Assembly: GCA_019162745.1 (NCBI GenBank)
Contig: JAFLLC010000230.1
Span: forward strand, 1 to 39,238
Source of the DNA: Deltaproteobacteria bacterium
Lineage (GTDB): Bacteria > Desulfobacterota > Desulfuromonadia > Geobacterales > Pseudopelobacteraceae
DNA: 39,238 nt
Direction: 5' to 3'
The position numbers were made by a program, and so were the translations under genes. Positions within the stretch are counted from its first letter, which is position 1, and every line of letters begins with the position of its first letter. The notes beneath the pieces are model-generated. The model had not been told where the DNA came from. It searched no databases and saw nothing but the letters and a program-made list of their open reading frames with translations. Shown piece after piece: positions 14,283 through 23,616 of this stretch.

Positions 14283-16934
14283 ATGGCGCAGAAGTTTGTT
14301 TATTCTTTTGGAAACGGGCAGGCTGAAGGTCGGGCTGATATGAAAAACCTGCTGGGGGGGAAGGGGGCCAATCTGGCCGAGATGTCCAGTATCGGTCTTC
14401 CGGTCCCACCCGGCTTCACACTTACCACGGATGTGTGTACCGAATTTTACAAGAACAACAGCAATTATCCCGACTCGCTGGCCGCCGAAGTTGCCGATCA
14501 CCTTTCCAGAGTCGAAGCTATCATGGGTCGTAAATTCGGCGACGCGGCCAATCCGCTGCTGGTATCAGTACGTTCCGGTGCACGCGCCTCCATGCCGGGG
14601 ATGATGGACACGGTTCTGAACCTTGGCCTCAACGACACAACCGTGCAGGGGATCATTGCCCAGAGCGGTGACGAGCGCTTCGCCTATGATGCCTACCGCC
14701 GCTTTGTCCAGATGTATTCGGATGTTGTCATGGGGATGGATAAACAGGTACTTGAACATCTGCTGGAGCAGAAAAAGGAAGGGCGCGGCGTCCACCTCGA
14801 CACCGACCTGACTGCAGGCGACTGGAAGGAACTGGTAGCGGCCTTCAAAGCCGCTATCAAGGAAGAGCTTGGTGTAGCGTTCCCCGAAGATCCGCAGGAT
14901 CAACTCTGGGGGGCGATAGGGGCCGTGTTCGGTTCGTGGATGAATCCGCGCGCCATTACCTACCGCCGGCTGAATAACATCCCGGCTGAATGGGGCACCG
15001 CCGTCAGTGTCCAGTCCATGGTCTATGGAAACATGGGTGATGACTGTGCCACAGGCGTGGCTTTTACCCGCGACCCCTCTACCGGTGAAGATTACTTCTA
15101 TGGCGAATATCTGGTCAATGCCCAGGGTGAAGATGTCGTCGCCGGCATCCGTACTCCGCAACCGATCAACCGCGCCAAAGCAACCAAGTTGCCGCCGATG
15201 GAAGAGGTGATGCCGGAGTGCTACAAGCAGCTTGATTCTATCCGCTTGATTCTCGAAAAGCATTACAAGGATATGCAGGATATCGAATTTACCATCGAAA
15301 AAGGTAAGCTCTTCATGCTGCAGACCCGAAACGGCAAGCGTACTGCGCCGGCCGCAATCAAGATTGCGGTTGACATGGTTGCCGAAGGGCTGATCGACGA
15401 AAAAACCGCGGTGAAGCGTGTGGCTCCGGAACAGCTTGACCAGCTGCTGCACCCGTCACTTGACCCGAAAGCGGTCAAGAATATCATCGCCAAAGGATTG
15501 CCTGCCTCTCCCGGCGCTGTGTCCGGTCTGGTCGTCTTTACCGCGGACGAAGCTGAATCAGAAGCGAAGGTCGGCCGCAAAGTGATTCTGGTTCGTGTTG
15601 AAACCTCACCTGAAGATATTCACGGCATGCACGCCGCCCAGGGGATTCTGACTGCCAGAGGCGGCATGACGTCGCATGCGGCTGTCGTTGCCCGCGGCAT
15701 GGGCAAGTGTTGCGTCGCAGGGTGCGGCGACATCAAGGTCGATTACGCCGCCCAGTGTTTCACCGCCAGAAACGGGGTTGTTGTCAAAAAAGGGGATATG
15801 ATCACGCTGGATGGCTCGCTGGGTGAGGTCATACTGGGTGAGGTACCGACCGTGTCGCCGCAGTTGACAGGCGATTATAATACATTGATGGGTTGGGTGG
15901 ATGGAATCCGGCGGCTGAAGGTGCGGGCCAATGCCGACACGCCGCATGATGCCAAGGTGGCCAGGCAGTTCGGCGCCGAAGGGATCGGCCTCTGTCGCAC
16001 CGAGCATATGTTCTTTGACGCCGAGCGGATTGCCGCTGTGCGTGAAATGATCCTGTCAGAAGATGTTGAGGGGCGTGAGCTCGCCCTGGCCAAGATTCTT
16101 CCGATGCAGAAAGGGGACTTTATCGGTCTGTTCCGCGAGATGAAGGGGCTGCCGGTGACCATCCGTCTGCTTGATCCGCCTCTGCATGAGTTTCTGCCGC
16201 AGGAGGAAAAAGATATTCAGGAACTGTCCAAGACCATGAAGGTGCCTGTTAGTGCACTCAAGCACAAGATTGAGACGCTGCATGAGTTCAACCCGATGCT
16301 TGGCCATCGAGGCTGTCGTCTCGGCATCACGTACCCGGAAATATACAATATGCAGGTCACGGCGATCATGGAAGCAGCCTGCGAACTGGTCAAGGACGAG
16401 GGTTTCAGTATCGTTCCGGAAATCATGATCCCGCTGATTGCGACAGCCAGGGAGCTCTCTGTCCTCAAGCAGAATGCCGTTGCCATCTGCGACGAAATTA
16501 TCACCCGTTACGGTGTCAAGGTCGAGTACCTGATCGGTACGATGATCGAGCTGCCTCGCGCCGCCCTGACAGCAGACGAAATAGCGGTCGAAGCCGAATT
16601 CTTTTCTTTCGGTACTAACGATCTGACCCAGACGACATTCGGCCTGTCGCGCGATGATGCCGGTAAATTCCTTCCCTTTTATGTAGATAACGGCATATTG
16701 CCGGAGGATCCCTTCGTGTCTCTTGATCAGAACGGCGTCGGTAAGCTGGTCAGGATGGCCTGCGAACTCGGGCGCAGCACGCGACCGAATATCAAACTCG
16801 GCATCTGCGGCGAGCATGGCGGCGATCCGTCATCGGTTATTTTTTGCCACAACGTCGGGCTCGATTATGTTTCCTGCTCGCCGTACCGGGTGCCTATCGC
16901 ACGCCTCGCTGCGGCTCACGCGGTTTTGGGGTAG
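14283..16934 (+). CDS. ppdK: Pyruvate, phosphate dikinase
   Basis: PPDK interconverts pyruvate + ATP + phosphate and PEP + AMP + pyrophosphate, a gluconeogenic entry point when acetate-derived pyruvate must become PEP. The 883-residue protein has the N-terminal ATP-grasp domain (LLGGKGANLAEM, VRSGARASMPGMMDTVLNLG). The swivelling phosphohistidine lies in GGMTSHAAVVARGMGK (His near 465). The C-terminal PEP/pyruvate barrel shows GIGLCRTEHMF, MLGHRGCRLG, FSFGTNDLTQTTFG and the catalytic cysteine in CGEHGGDPSS. I chose the ATG at 14283, which has AAGGAG nine bases upstream and gives the normal N-terminus; the frame is open 19 codons further back. A terminator follows. Confidence 0.97.
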   Translation: MAQKFVYSFGNGQAEGRADMKNLLGGKGANLAEMSSIGLPVPPGFTLTTDVCTEFYKNNSNYPDSLAAEVADHLSRVEAIMGRKFGDAANPLLVSVRSGARASMPGMMDTVLNLGLNDTTVQGIIAQSGDERFAYDAYRRFVQMYSDVVMGMDKQVLEHLLEQKKEGRGVHLDTDLTAGDWKELVAAFKAAIKEELGVAFPEDPQDQLWGAIGAVFGSWMNPRAITYRRLNNIPAEWGTAVSVQSMVYGNMGDDCATGVAFTRDPSTGEDYFYGEYLVNAQGEDVVAGIRTPQPINRAKATKLPPMEEVMPECYKQLDSIRLILEKHYKDMQDIEFTIEKGKLFMLQTRNGKRTAPAAIKIAVDMVAEGLIDEKTAVKRVAPEQLDQLLHPSLDPKAVKNIIAKGLPASPGAVSGLVVFTADEAESEAKVGRKVILVRVETSPEDIHGMHAAQGILTARGGMTSHAAVVARGMGKCCVAGCGDIKVDYAAQCFTARNGVVVKKGDMITLDGSLGEVILGEVPTVSPQLTGDYNTLMGWVDGIRRLKVRANADTPHDAKVARQFGAEGIGLCRTEHMFFDAERIAAVREMILSEDVEGRELALAKILPMQKGDFIGLFREMKGLPVTIRLLDPPLHEFLPQEEKDIQELSKTMKVPVSALKHKIETLHEFNPMLGHRGCRLGITYPEIYNMQVTAIMEAACELVKDEGFSIVPEIMIPLIATARELSVLKQNAVAICDEIITRYGVKVEYLIGTMIELPRAALTADEIAVEAEFFSFGTNDLTQTTFGLSRDDAGKFLPFYVDNGILPEDPFVSLDQNGVGKLVRMACELGRSTRPNIKLGICGEHGGDPSSVIFCHNVGLDYVSCSPYRVPIARLAAAHAVLG

Positions 16935-16973
16935 AAAGCCGCTTTCAAAAAAGCAGAACTGGCGAAATAAAAA

Positions 16974-17016
16974 AGTCCGTTCATCGGCTGTTAATACAGG
17001 GATGAACGGACTCTTT
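16974..17016 (+). terminator. Intrinsic terminator after ppdK
   Basis: A 12-bp perfect stem (16974-16985, AGTCCGTTCATC, with 17001-17012) encloses a 15-base loop and ends in CTTTT. The 5' flank is an A-run, so it may also stop the convergent cbiET transcript, which ends at 17077. Confidence 0.85.
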
Positions 17017-17076
17017 TATGATAATTATTAAAAGGCAAAGAAATCGAGCGACTCCCCCTCGTATACACAACTGCCG

Positions 17077-18294
17077 CTATTCGCCACCCCTCCGGGCTGA
17101 AATCACATAGACTGGGTTCTGGGCTTCAAAAATCCTGTATTCGCTCAGGTTGCTGGTCTTGGCAACATTGATACAGGTCGCTTCGACCGAAAAACCGTGG
17201 TCTTCAAGAAACTCCACCGCTCTGGTGAGGGTGTCAAGAGTCACCGCATTAACAACCACAATACCCTCCGGTCTCAGCCGCTGAGAAACGATATCAATGA
17301 TCTCGTCCAGTTTACCGCCGGCCCCGCCGATGAAGACGCGATCCGGATCAGGCAGCTCTTCCAGGCCGTCCGGGGCGTACGCCTCAATCAATTTTATGTT
17401 GCGCGCACAGAATTTTTTCAAATTTTCGTTGATAAAGCCGATGCACTGCTGATTCTTTTCTATGGCAAAAATCCGGCCATCCGGCATCAGGTTTGAGGCT
17501 TCGATTGATACGGAACAGCTGCCGGCACCGATGTCCCAGAGAACCAGATCATCCTGAAGCTGGAGTTTAGCCAGGGTGACAGCCCGCACTTCCTGTCTGG
17601 TGATCAGTTTCTTTGAGGTGTGGAACTCATCATCATCGATGCCGATCAGTGGATAGTGGACGAGGTTCGGCTCATAGGTGCGGATCAGAATCAGGATATT
17701 CAGCTCGGAGGCCGCAATATCGAGGAGGCCGCGCACGGTCGTCTTGGTGAATTTTTCGCTCGGCATGCCGAGATCTTCGCAGAGCCACGCTTCATACCCT
17801 TCGGCACCCCGTTCGATCAGTTCAGCGGCGATGGCGGCGGGGGTGTTGACCTTGTCGGTCAGTACACACGCTTTTTCAGCGGCGATGATTTTGTCTACCG
17901 CCTGATTCATGCCGCGCCCATGCGCAGAAACGAAAATACCATCGTCCCACGGCTCCTTGATCCTGGCAAAGGCGTACTGCATGCTGGTTACATTGGGAAA
18001 TATCTCGATACGTTCTTTGGGGAGGTTGCGCAGCAGGAAGCGGGAAATGCCGAAAAAAGTCGGATCACCCGAGGCGAGCAGAACTATCCGCTGATCGGAA
18101 TTCTTGAGAAAATCGATCAGCTCGGGAAGATCGCCCAGAACTCTTTTCTCACCTCTAAAATCGGGGAAAGCCGCCAGGTGACGCTGATGGCCGATCATGA
18201 TGTCAGCTTTGCCGATAATGTCCAGCGCCTTGGCCGGGAAACCGTCCCAGCCGGTAAAACCTGCCCCAATCAGATAGATCGTTTGCTGCGTCAT
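17077..18294 (-). CDS. cbiET: CbiE-CbiT fusion, precorrin C5,15-methyltransferase/decarboxylase
   Basis: The 405-residue protein fuses two enzymes. The N-terminal half (about 1-205) is a tetrapyrrole methylase of the CbiE type, with IYLIGAGFTG, LLASGDPTFFG and the VTSMQYAFARI segment. The C-terminal half (about 215-405) is CbiT, a Rossmann methyltransferase with DIGAGSCSVSIEAS as its SAM-binding motif and RVFIGGAGGKLDEI. Together they methylate C5 and C15 of the corrin ring and decarboxylate the C12 acetate during cobalamin synthesis; CobL is the aerobic-route name for the same fusion. No other cobalamin gene and no cobalamin riboswitch is visible nearby. A terminator separates it from the upstream typA. 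Confidence 0.95.
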   Translation of the reverse strand: MTQQTIYLIGAGFTGWDGFPAKALDIIGKADIMIGHQRHLAAFPDFRGEKRVLGDLPELIDFLKNSDQRIVLLASGDPTFFGISRFLLRNLPKERIEIFPNVTSMQYAFARIKEPWDDGIFVSAHGRGMNQAVDKIIAAEKACVLTDKVNTPAAIAAELIERGAEGYEAWLCEDLGMPSEKFTKTTVRGLLDIAASELNILILIRTYEPNLVHYPLIGIDDDEFHTSKKLITRQEVRAVTLAKLQLQDDLVLWDIGAGSCSVSIEASNLMPDGRIFAIEKNQQCIGFINENLKKFCARNIKLIEAYAPDGLEELPDPDRVFIGGAGGKLDEIIDIVSQRLRPEGIVVVNAVTLDTLTRAVEFLEDHGFSVEATCINVAKTSNLSEYRIFEAQNPVYVISARRGGE

Positions 18295-18390
18295 GGTTCA
18301 TGCTCCGTATTGGAAGTATGATGCTTTTGAGGGGGGACTATAACACCCGCGCCATCAAAAATCACCAGATTACTTCCGCTTCAAGTTCCA

Positions 18391-18422
18391 AAAAAAACGG
18401 GCCGGAGAAAAATCTCCGGCCC
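18391..18422 (-). terminator. Intrinsic terminator after typA
   Basis: On the minus strand a 10-bp perfect GC-rich stem (18422-18413 with 18408-18399, GGGCCGGAGA/TCTCCGGCCC) and a four-base loop are followed by a run of eight T residues. It lies 25 bp beyond the typA stop and isolates cbiET from typA. Confidence 0.93.
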
Positions 18423-18446
18423 GCATATCCTTTGTTTACGGAATGT

Positions 18447-20252
18447 CTACCCCTTGAATAAGCGCTTGCGGCGGGTAGGATCCAGTTCTTTCTTGCGCAG
18501 GCGGATGGAAAGCGGCGTGACCTCCACCAGTTCGTCGTCCTCGATGAACTCCAGCGCCTGTTCAAGCGTCATTATCCGCGGCGGAGTCAGCTTGATGGCG
18601 TCATCGGTGCCGGAGGCGCGCACGTTGGTCAGCTTTTTCCCCTTGCAGGGGTTGATTTCAAGGTCGTTGTCCTTGTTGTTCTGGCCGATGATCATGCCGC
18701 CGTAGACCTCGACGCCGGCCCCGATGAAGAGGGTGCCGCGCGGCTGCAGTGCGTCCAGCGAGTAGGCGGTTGTTTCGCCATGGTCCATGGCCATCAGGGC
18801 GCCGTTTTTACGGCCGGGGATATCACCCTTGTAGGGGGCGTATTCATGAAAAGTGTGGGTCATGACGGCGGTGCCGCGGGTATCGGTCAGAACCTCACCG
18901 CGCAGGCCGATCAGGCCGCGTGCCGGTATGATAAATTCGAGACGGACCATATCCCCCATCGGGGCCATGGCGACCATCTCCCCCTTGCGGGGTCCCATCT
19001 TCTCGATGATTGCGCCCTGGAACTCGGAGGCGACGTCCACTACCAGGTACTCCATCGGCTCCATCTTGACGCCGTCCTTGATCCGGACGATGACTTCAGG
19101 TTTGGAAACGGCAAGTTCGAACCCTTCGCGGCGCATGGTTTCAATCAGGATCGAGAGGTGCAGTTCGCCGCGCCCTGAAACCATGAAGGTATCGGCGCTA
19201 TCTGTATCGTCCACCCGCAGAGAAACATTGGTACGTAGTTCCTTGGTAAGGCGCTCGCGGATGTTGCGCGAAGTGACCCATTTGCCTTCACGGCCGGCAA
19301 AAGGGGATGTGTTGACCATAAAGTTCATCGACAGAGTCGGTTCGTCAATTGAGACGTAAGGGATTGCGATCGGAGTCTCGGCCGAGGCCAGCGTCTCACC
19401 GATGCTGACCTCCTCAAAACCAGCGACGGTGACGATATCGCCTGTTCCGGCCTCTTCAATCTCGACCTGCTTCAGCCCTTCGTAACCGAGCAGCTTCGTG
19501 ATGCGCCCTTTTGTGATTGTTCCGTCCTTCTTGATCATTGCAACGGTCTCGCCGGCCTTGACCGTGCCGTTGAAGATACGGCCGGTCGCCATGCGGCCGA
19601 TGTAGTCATTGTAATCGATGTTGGCGATCAACATCTGGAACGGCGCGTTGGCATCACCCTTGGGGGGGCGGACGTTCGACTCTACCACAGCGAAGAGCGG
19701 TTCCATGTTGTTTGATTCAATATTGATATCCAGCTTGGCGTACCCCATCTTGGCGCTGGTATATACAACTGGAAAGTCGAGCTGGTCGTCTGATGCGTTC
19801 AGTTCGCAGAACAGATCGAACACCATGTTGAGCACTTCGTCCGGGCGGGAGCCTGGTCGATCGATCTTGTTGATGACAACGATCGGCTTCAAGTTCAGGT
19901 CGAGTGACTTTTTCAGTACGAAGCGGGTCTGCGGCATGGGGCCATCCAGGGCATCCACGAGCAGCAGCACAGAGTCGACCATTTTGAGGACGCGTTCCAC
20001 CTCGCCGCCGAAGTCGGCGTGACCGGGGGTATCAACGATATTTATTTTGTAGGGGCCGTGATGGATCGAGAGGCTCTTGGCCAGGATGGTGATGCCGCGT
20101 TCTTTTTCAAGGTCGTTTGAATCCATGACCCGCTCGGTGATGGCTTCATTGGCGCGGTAAACTCCGGCGTGTTTAAGCATAGCATCAACCAGGGTGGTTT
20201 TGCCGTGGTCGACGTGTGCGATGATGGCGATATTTCTGATTCGTTCCTGCAT
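18447..20252 (-). CDS. typA: Ribosome-associated GTPase TypA/BipA
   Basis: This translational GTPase has 601 residues. The G1 P-loop is AHVDHGKTT (about 12-20), followed by [14 protein letters not shown] (switch I), [13 protein letters not shown] (G3) and VINKIDRPG (G4). The EF-G-like domains and the TypA-specific C-terminal domain follow, with [32 protein letters not shown]. It binds 70S ribosomes and assists large-subunit assembly and growth under cold or stress. The length matches the family. GAGGAG eight bases upstream supports the start. The gene stands alone between two terminators on the same strand. Confidence 0.97.
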   Translation of the reverse strand: MQERIRNIAIIAHVDHGKTTLVDAMLKHAGVYRANEAITERVMDSNDLEKERGITILAKSLSIHHGPYKINIVDTPGHADFGGEVERVLKMVDSVLLLVDALDGPMPQTRFVLKKSLDLNLKPIVVINKIDRPGSRPDEVLNMVFDLFCELNASDDQLDFPVVYTSAKMGYAKLDINIESNNMEPLFAVVESNVRPPKGDANAPFQMLIANIDYNDYIGRMATGRIFNGTVKAGETVAMIKKDGTITKGRITKLLGYEGLKQVEIEEAGTGDIVTVAGFEEVSIGETLASAETPIAIPYVSIDEPTLSMNFMVNTSPFAGREGKWVTSRNIRERLTKELRTNVSLRVDDTDSADTFMVSGRGELHLSILIETMRREGFELAVSKPEVIVRIKDGVKMEPMEYLVVDVASEFQGAIIEKMGPRKGEMVAMAPMGDMVRLEFIIPARGLIGLRGEVLTDTRGTAVMTHTFHEYAPYKGDIPGRKNGALMAMDHGETTAYSLDALQPRGTLFIGAGVEVYGGMIIGQNNKDNDLEINPCKGKKLTNVRASGTDDAIKLTPPRIMTLEQALEFIEDDELVEVTPLSIRLRKKELDPTRRKRLFKG

Positions 20253-20279
20253 GGGTAAAACTCCTCAATTCCGCAAAAT

Positions 20280-20310
20280 AAAACGACGGGCATTAGGTGC
20301 CCGTCGAAGA
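20280..20310 (-). terminator. Intrinsic terminator after the proA/CoA-binding gene pair
   Basis: On the minus strand a 9-bp stem (20306-20298 with 20292-20284, CGACGGGCA/TGCCCGTCG) with a five-base loop is followed by TTTTATTTT. It lies between the CoA-binding gene and typA. Confidence 0.88.
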
Positions 20311-20391
20311 TTTTATACTATGTCAGGTTTTTGTTGATTTGACAACTGTTTATCCGATAGTCAAGTAAAAAATCTTTTACGCCCCGTTGAC

Positions 20392-20796
20392 TTAATGTTC
20401 ATGATATCCCAGGACAACCAGTACGCAACTGCCGTCGGCGATGACGTTGACCCCTTTCTCTCGGCAGAGCGCTACCGCATCGGGATGTTCGGCTCCTGGC
20501 TGCATCCAGATATTCTTTATCCCCTTTTCGATCGCCAGCGGTACAAGCTTGGCGGTGACGACCGGCGGAGTGATCATGGATATGCTCACGACATCTGCCG
20601 GCAGGTCGCTGATTGTGGCCGCGCAAGGTACCCCTTCAATTTCAGGCTCATTGGGGTTCACCGGTATGGCTTTTTTGCCGCTCTGCTGGAAACAGCGCAG
20701 CACCTTGTTGCCGTATTTTTCGCGGTTGGTGGAAGCGCCGACCACCCCGAAAGCGGGTGAGGCGAGGAACTGGCTGATCTGTTCTTCAATTTTCAT
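20392..20796 (-). CDS. CoA-binding domain protein (YccU-like)
   Basis: The 134-residue protein is a stand-alone CoA_binding Rossmann domain like the N-terminus of succinyl-CoA synthetase alpha and like E. coli YccU. Marks are FGVVGASTNREKYGNKVL, ALPVNPNEPEIEG-type sequence (here AIPVNPNEPEIEG), and GIKNIWMQPGAEHPDAV near the C-terminus. Its cellular role is not established; it probably binds CoA or a related nucleotide. I chose the ATG at 20796, which has AAGGAG seven to eight bases upstream; the frame is open 17 codons further back into proA. It lies 25 nt after proA, so the two are probably co-transcribed, and a terminator follows. Confidence 0.88.
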   Translation of the reverse strand: MKIEEQISQFLASPAFGVVGASTNREKYGNKVLRCFQQSGKKAIPVNPNEPEIEGVPCAATISDLPADVVSISMITPPVVTAKLVPLAIEKGIKNIWMQPGAEHPDAVALCREKGVNVIADGSCVLVVLGYHEH

Positions 20797-20821
20797 GATC
20801 TGCTCCTTGATTGTGAAATGT

Positions 20822-22078
20822 TTACTCTCGTATCTGTCCATCTCCATAAACGATGAACTTGGTGGTCGTCAGATCCTCCAGCCCCATCGGCCCGAAGGAG
20901 TGCAGCTTGGTGGTTGATATGCCTATTTCTGCACCGAGACCGAGCTGGCCGCCGTCGGCGAAACGGGTCGAGGCGTTGACCATCACGCAGGAGGAGTTGA
21001 CCTCGCGTATGAAACGCTGGGCACGACTGTAGTCACTGGTGATGATCGATTCGGTGTGCAGCGAGCAGTAGCGGTTGATGTGGGCGATAGCGGCATCGAT
21101 GTCATCCACCACCCGGCAGGCCAGGATCAGTTCGAGATATTCGGCACCCCAGTCTTCTTCAGCCGCCGGTTTCGCCTGTGGTGCGTAGCGACAAAACATA
21201 GGGTCGCCGCGCAGTTCCACGCCCAGCGCAGTCAGGGTAGCGGCTATTTTGGGGATGAATTCAGCGGCCACATCCCTGTGGATCAGCAGTGTCTCCAGTG
21301 AATTGCAGACGCCGGGGCGCTGGACCTTGCTGTTGATAATTATCTGCTCGGCCTTATCAAAATCAGCCGACTGATCGACAAAAATGTGGCAGACCCCCTT
21401 GTAATGTTTGATGACCGGAATCCTCGAGTTCTCAACGACAAAGCGGATCAGGCTTTCGCCGCCGCGCGGAATGATCAGGTCAATGGATTCTTCCTGTTTG
21501 AGCATCTCCAGCACCGCTTCGCGTTCGGTGAAGGGGATCAGCGTCAGGGCCGCCTCCGGGATATTCAGTTCCTTCAGTACACCCTGCAGAATTCCGGCGA
21601 TAGCCATATTGGAGTTGATCGCCTCGGAGCCCCCCCGCAGGACTACGGCGTTGCCGGCCTTGAGGCAGAGGGCGGCGGCATCAGCGGTCACATTGGGGCG
21701 CGACTCGTAGATAATGCCGATCGTACCGAGCGGGATGCGCATCTTGCCGACCATCAGTTCGTTGGGGCGCTTCCACATCTTGGTCACTTCGCCGACCGGA
21801 TCAGGGAGGGCGGCGATCTCGCGCAGCGCAGCGGCAATCCCGCTGATACGAACTTCATCAAGCATCAGGCGATCGAGCATGGCGGTCGAAAGCCCCTTCT
21901 GCTCTCCGGCAAGAAGATCTTTTCGGTTCTCTGCTATCAGGATCGGTGCTGCATTTTCGAGGGCAACGGCCATTTTCAGCAGCATATCATTTTTGGCCGT
22001 CGTTGAAGTCCGTGCCATGACCAGCGATGCCTGATGGGCATCCTGCGCGATCTTTACAACTTTTTCTGTAATACTCAC
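20822..22078 (-). CDS. proA: Gamma-glutamyl phosphate reductase ProA, GTG start
   Basis: ProA reduces gamma-glutamyl phosphate with NADPH to glutamate-5-semialdehyde in proline synthesis. Features include PLGTIGIIYESRPNVTADAAALCLKAGNAVVLRGGSEA for the nucleotide fold and the catalytic cysteine in QRPGVCNSLETLLIH. The ending AEIGISTTKLHSFGPMGLEDLTT is typical. The frame is open to 22156, but the normal N-terminus (SITEKVVKIAQDAHQ) and a GGAG site about nine bases upstream mark a GTG start at 22078. This gives 418 residues, the usual family length. ProB, the partner kinase, is not in the window. It diverges from the outer-membrane gene and is followed by the CoA-binding gene. Confidence 0.97.
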   Translation of the reverse strand: MSITEKVVKIAQDAHQASLVMARTSTTAKNDMLLKMAVALENAAPILIAENRKDLLAGEQKGLSTAMLDRLMLDEVRISGIAAALREIAALPDPVGEVTKMWKRPNELMVGKMRIPLGTIGIIYESRPNVTADAAALCLKAGNAVVLRGGSEAINSNMAIAGILQGVLKELNIPEAALTLIPFTEREAVLEMLKQEESIDLIIPRGGESLIRFVVENSRIPVIKHYKGVCHIFVDQSADFDKAEQIIINSKVQRPGVCNSLETLLIHRDVAAEFIPKIAATLTALGVELRGDPMFCRYAPQAKPAAEEDWGAEYLELILACRVVDDIDAAIAHINRYCSLHTESIITSDYSRAQRFIREVNSSCVMVNASTRFADGGQLGLGAEIGISTTKLHSFGPMGLEDLTTTKFIVYGDGQIRE

Positions 22079-22203
22079 GATGTCAGCTCCAAGGGTCAAA
22101 TAAATTGAAGCAAATATTACGCAAAAACAGACCATCCAGCAAGACAATTGAACCATGAAAGAAAGCCGTCAAAAGAGCATTGGAGTAAAATAACGCGTGC
22201 CGG

Positions 22204-22232
22204 TTGACACTCCAAGCGCTCAATGCTACAAG
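22204..22232 (+). promoter_or_regulatory. Strong sigma-70-like promoter close to the barrel gene start
   Basis: TTGACA (22204-22209) and TACAAG (22227-22232) are separated by 17 bases. The expected start of transcription, 22238-22240, coincides with the A of the ATG chosen for the next gene. Either the mRNA is leaderless or the true start codon is further in. Confidence 0.5.
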
Positions 22233-22239
22233 ACTGACC

Positions 22240-23511
22240 ATGCTGACGATCTTTACAATACTCCATTCGATCCGCCCTGCCCGTATCATCCTCTGCGCCG
22301 GCCTGTCGCTGCTGGTCGGATGTACCAGTTACATTCCCCGTGAAAAAGCATATCTCCCTCTGCTCACCCAGTCGGCCGAAGATACGATAAAACTGGTTAC
22401 GGTACCTCTGCCGGTGATCGCTTCGAGCCCGAACGAGGGTGTCACGACCGGCGCCTTGGCCGCGTTTCTGGGCCACAACAGGCAGGACGAGGTTACGACC
22501 TTGCTTGCTCCTCAGGTGACTTACAACAACACCTTCGGGGCCACCGTTTCATTGTACGGAGCGTACTACCCCTCTGCTGACCGGAATATTGAATTCAATC
22601 TGTCACACTCCGGCAGGGTAAACCATGATTACGAACTTCGGATCAGAGACACTTCACTATTGGATCGTAAACTGGAGCTGAACGGATTCTTCTTTAATCT
22701 GATAGACGGTTCCTCACGTTTTTTCGGTTTCAACGCTAAGAGCCCGCAGCAGATGGAAACAAATTATGCCAATGATGAACTGGGTTATAATATTTCCGCC
22801 GGTTACCAGCTTGGGCGGCATTACCAGATCAGCTTCGGCGACCGTTACCGTGATGTCGGAATTCGCCCGGGGGCTTTTGTTGGGCTCCCTGACATCAAAG
22901 ATAAATTTTCGTCGGCAACGGTGCCGGGTATTGACGGTTTTACCACTCATGCTATGCGCATTTCGCTCTCGTACAGCACCCTTGACAACCGGGATACCCC
23001 CACCTACGGCGGCTATGCCCGGATTTCATTCGAGCCGACAATGAAGGAAACCGGGGGAGCCGGTAATTACCGGCACTACGAGGTTGAAGCCAAGGGATAC
23101 ATCCCGCTTAGTAACGCCAGGTATATCAGTGTCTTCCGGCTAATGTACAACCAGACTCTCGGTGCAGACGTGCCGTTTCTGGAACAGAGTATCCTGGGGG
23201 GGGAAAGTACCCTGCGGGGATACGGCCGCAACCGCTTTATCGACAGCAGTTTTCTGCTCTGCAACCTCGAAGAGCGCATCCGGCTTTTCCGCTGGGAGGT
23301 GTTCGGTGTGACGGCAGACTGGGAAGTGGCGCCGTTTATTGATCTTGGAGCGGTGATGGAGGCGTTGAACAAGGTTGACAGTTCGAATTTTGAATTTAAC
23401 CCCGGCATCGGTTTTCGGGCAATTGTGCGCCCGAATATTATCGGCAGAGTCGATCTGGGGTTCGGTAAGGACGGACCGGCGGTGTTTGTCGGGTTGGGGT
23501 ATCCGTTTTAA
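22240..23511 (+). CDS. Omp85/BamA-TamA-like outer-membrane beta-barrel with lipobox, no POTRA
   Basis: This 423-residue protein begins with a signal sequence ending in a lipobox, LVGC, so Cys28 could be lipidated. It continues as amphipathic strands with aromatic girdles and ends in the terminal Phe (FVGLGYPF) of an outer-membrane barrel. LGGESTLRGYGRNRF matches the VRGF/Y substrate-lock loop of Omp85 proteins, and FIDLGAV plus PGIGFRAIVRP match their last strands. There is no room for POTRA domains before the barrel. It is probably a transporter or assembly factor of unknown substrate; 'surface antigen D15-like' is the usual label. No ribosome-binding site precedes the ATG, and a promoter sits immediately upstream. 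Confidence 0.82.
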   Translation: MLTIFTILHSIRPARIILCAGLSLLVGCTSYIPREKAYLPLLTQSAEDTIKLVTVPLPVIASSPNEGVTTGALAAFLGHNRQDEVTTLLAPQVTYNNTFGATVSLYGAYYPSADRNIEFNLSHSGRVNHDYELRIRDTSLLDRKLELNGFFFNLIDGSSRFFGFNAKSPQQMETNYANDELGYNISAGYQLGRHYQISFGDRYRDVGIRPGAFVGLPDIKDKFSSATVPGIDGFTTHAMRISLSYSTLDNRDTPTYGGYARISFEPTMKETGGAGNYRHYEVEAKGYIPLSNARYISVFRLMYNQTLGADVPFLEQSILGGESTLRGYGRNRFIDSSFLLCNLEERIRLFRWEVFGVTADWEVAPFIDLGAVMEALNKVDSSNFEFNPGIGFRAIVRPNIIGRVDLGFGKDGPAVFVGLGYPF

Positions 23512-23525
23512 TCTCAAAGCCGAAT

Positions 23526-23554
23526 AACACGGAGAAACGGAGAGCACAGAGAAA
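23526..23554. repeat. Short imperfect CACGGAGA/CACAGAGA repeat tract
   Basis: Just after the barrel gene the sequence runs as imperfect eight-to-nine-base units ending in GGAGA or AGAGA (ACACGGAGA, AACGGAGAG, CACAGAGAA). Tracts of this kind occur between genes in many bacteria, including deltaproteobacteria as I remember. Chance reading frames through it on the minus strand are not genes. Confidence 0.5.
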
Positions 23555-23592
23555 AGCAAGATTAAAAACTGGAGCTTTTTGGGTTAAAACTA

Positions 23593-23612
23593 TAAACCTG
23601 ATTTCTGGTTTA
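23593..23612. terminator. Weak hairpin between convergent genes
   Basis: TAAACC (23593-23598) pairs with GGTTTA (23607-23612) across an eight-base loop. It sits 5 bp beyond the stop of the response-regulator gene on the minus strand and about 80 bp beyond the barrel gene on the plus strand. The stem is short and AT-rich and the T-run is poor. Confidence 0.3.
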
Positions 23613-23616
23613 ATCT

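Noticed and set aside
14565-15452. Several long minus-strand frames opposite ppdK, such as this 295-codon one
   Set aside because: They mirror the codon pattern of ppdK, have no ribosome-binding sites and no recognisable motifs.
23140-23559. A 139-codon minus-strand frame through the GGAGA tract
   Set aside because: Its start lies in the repeat tract and the rest is antisense to the barrel gene. Such peptides are typical repeat artefacts.
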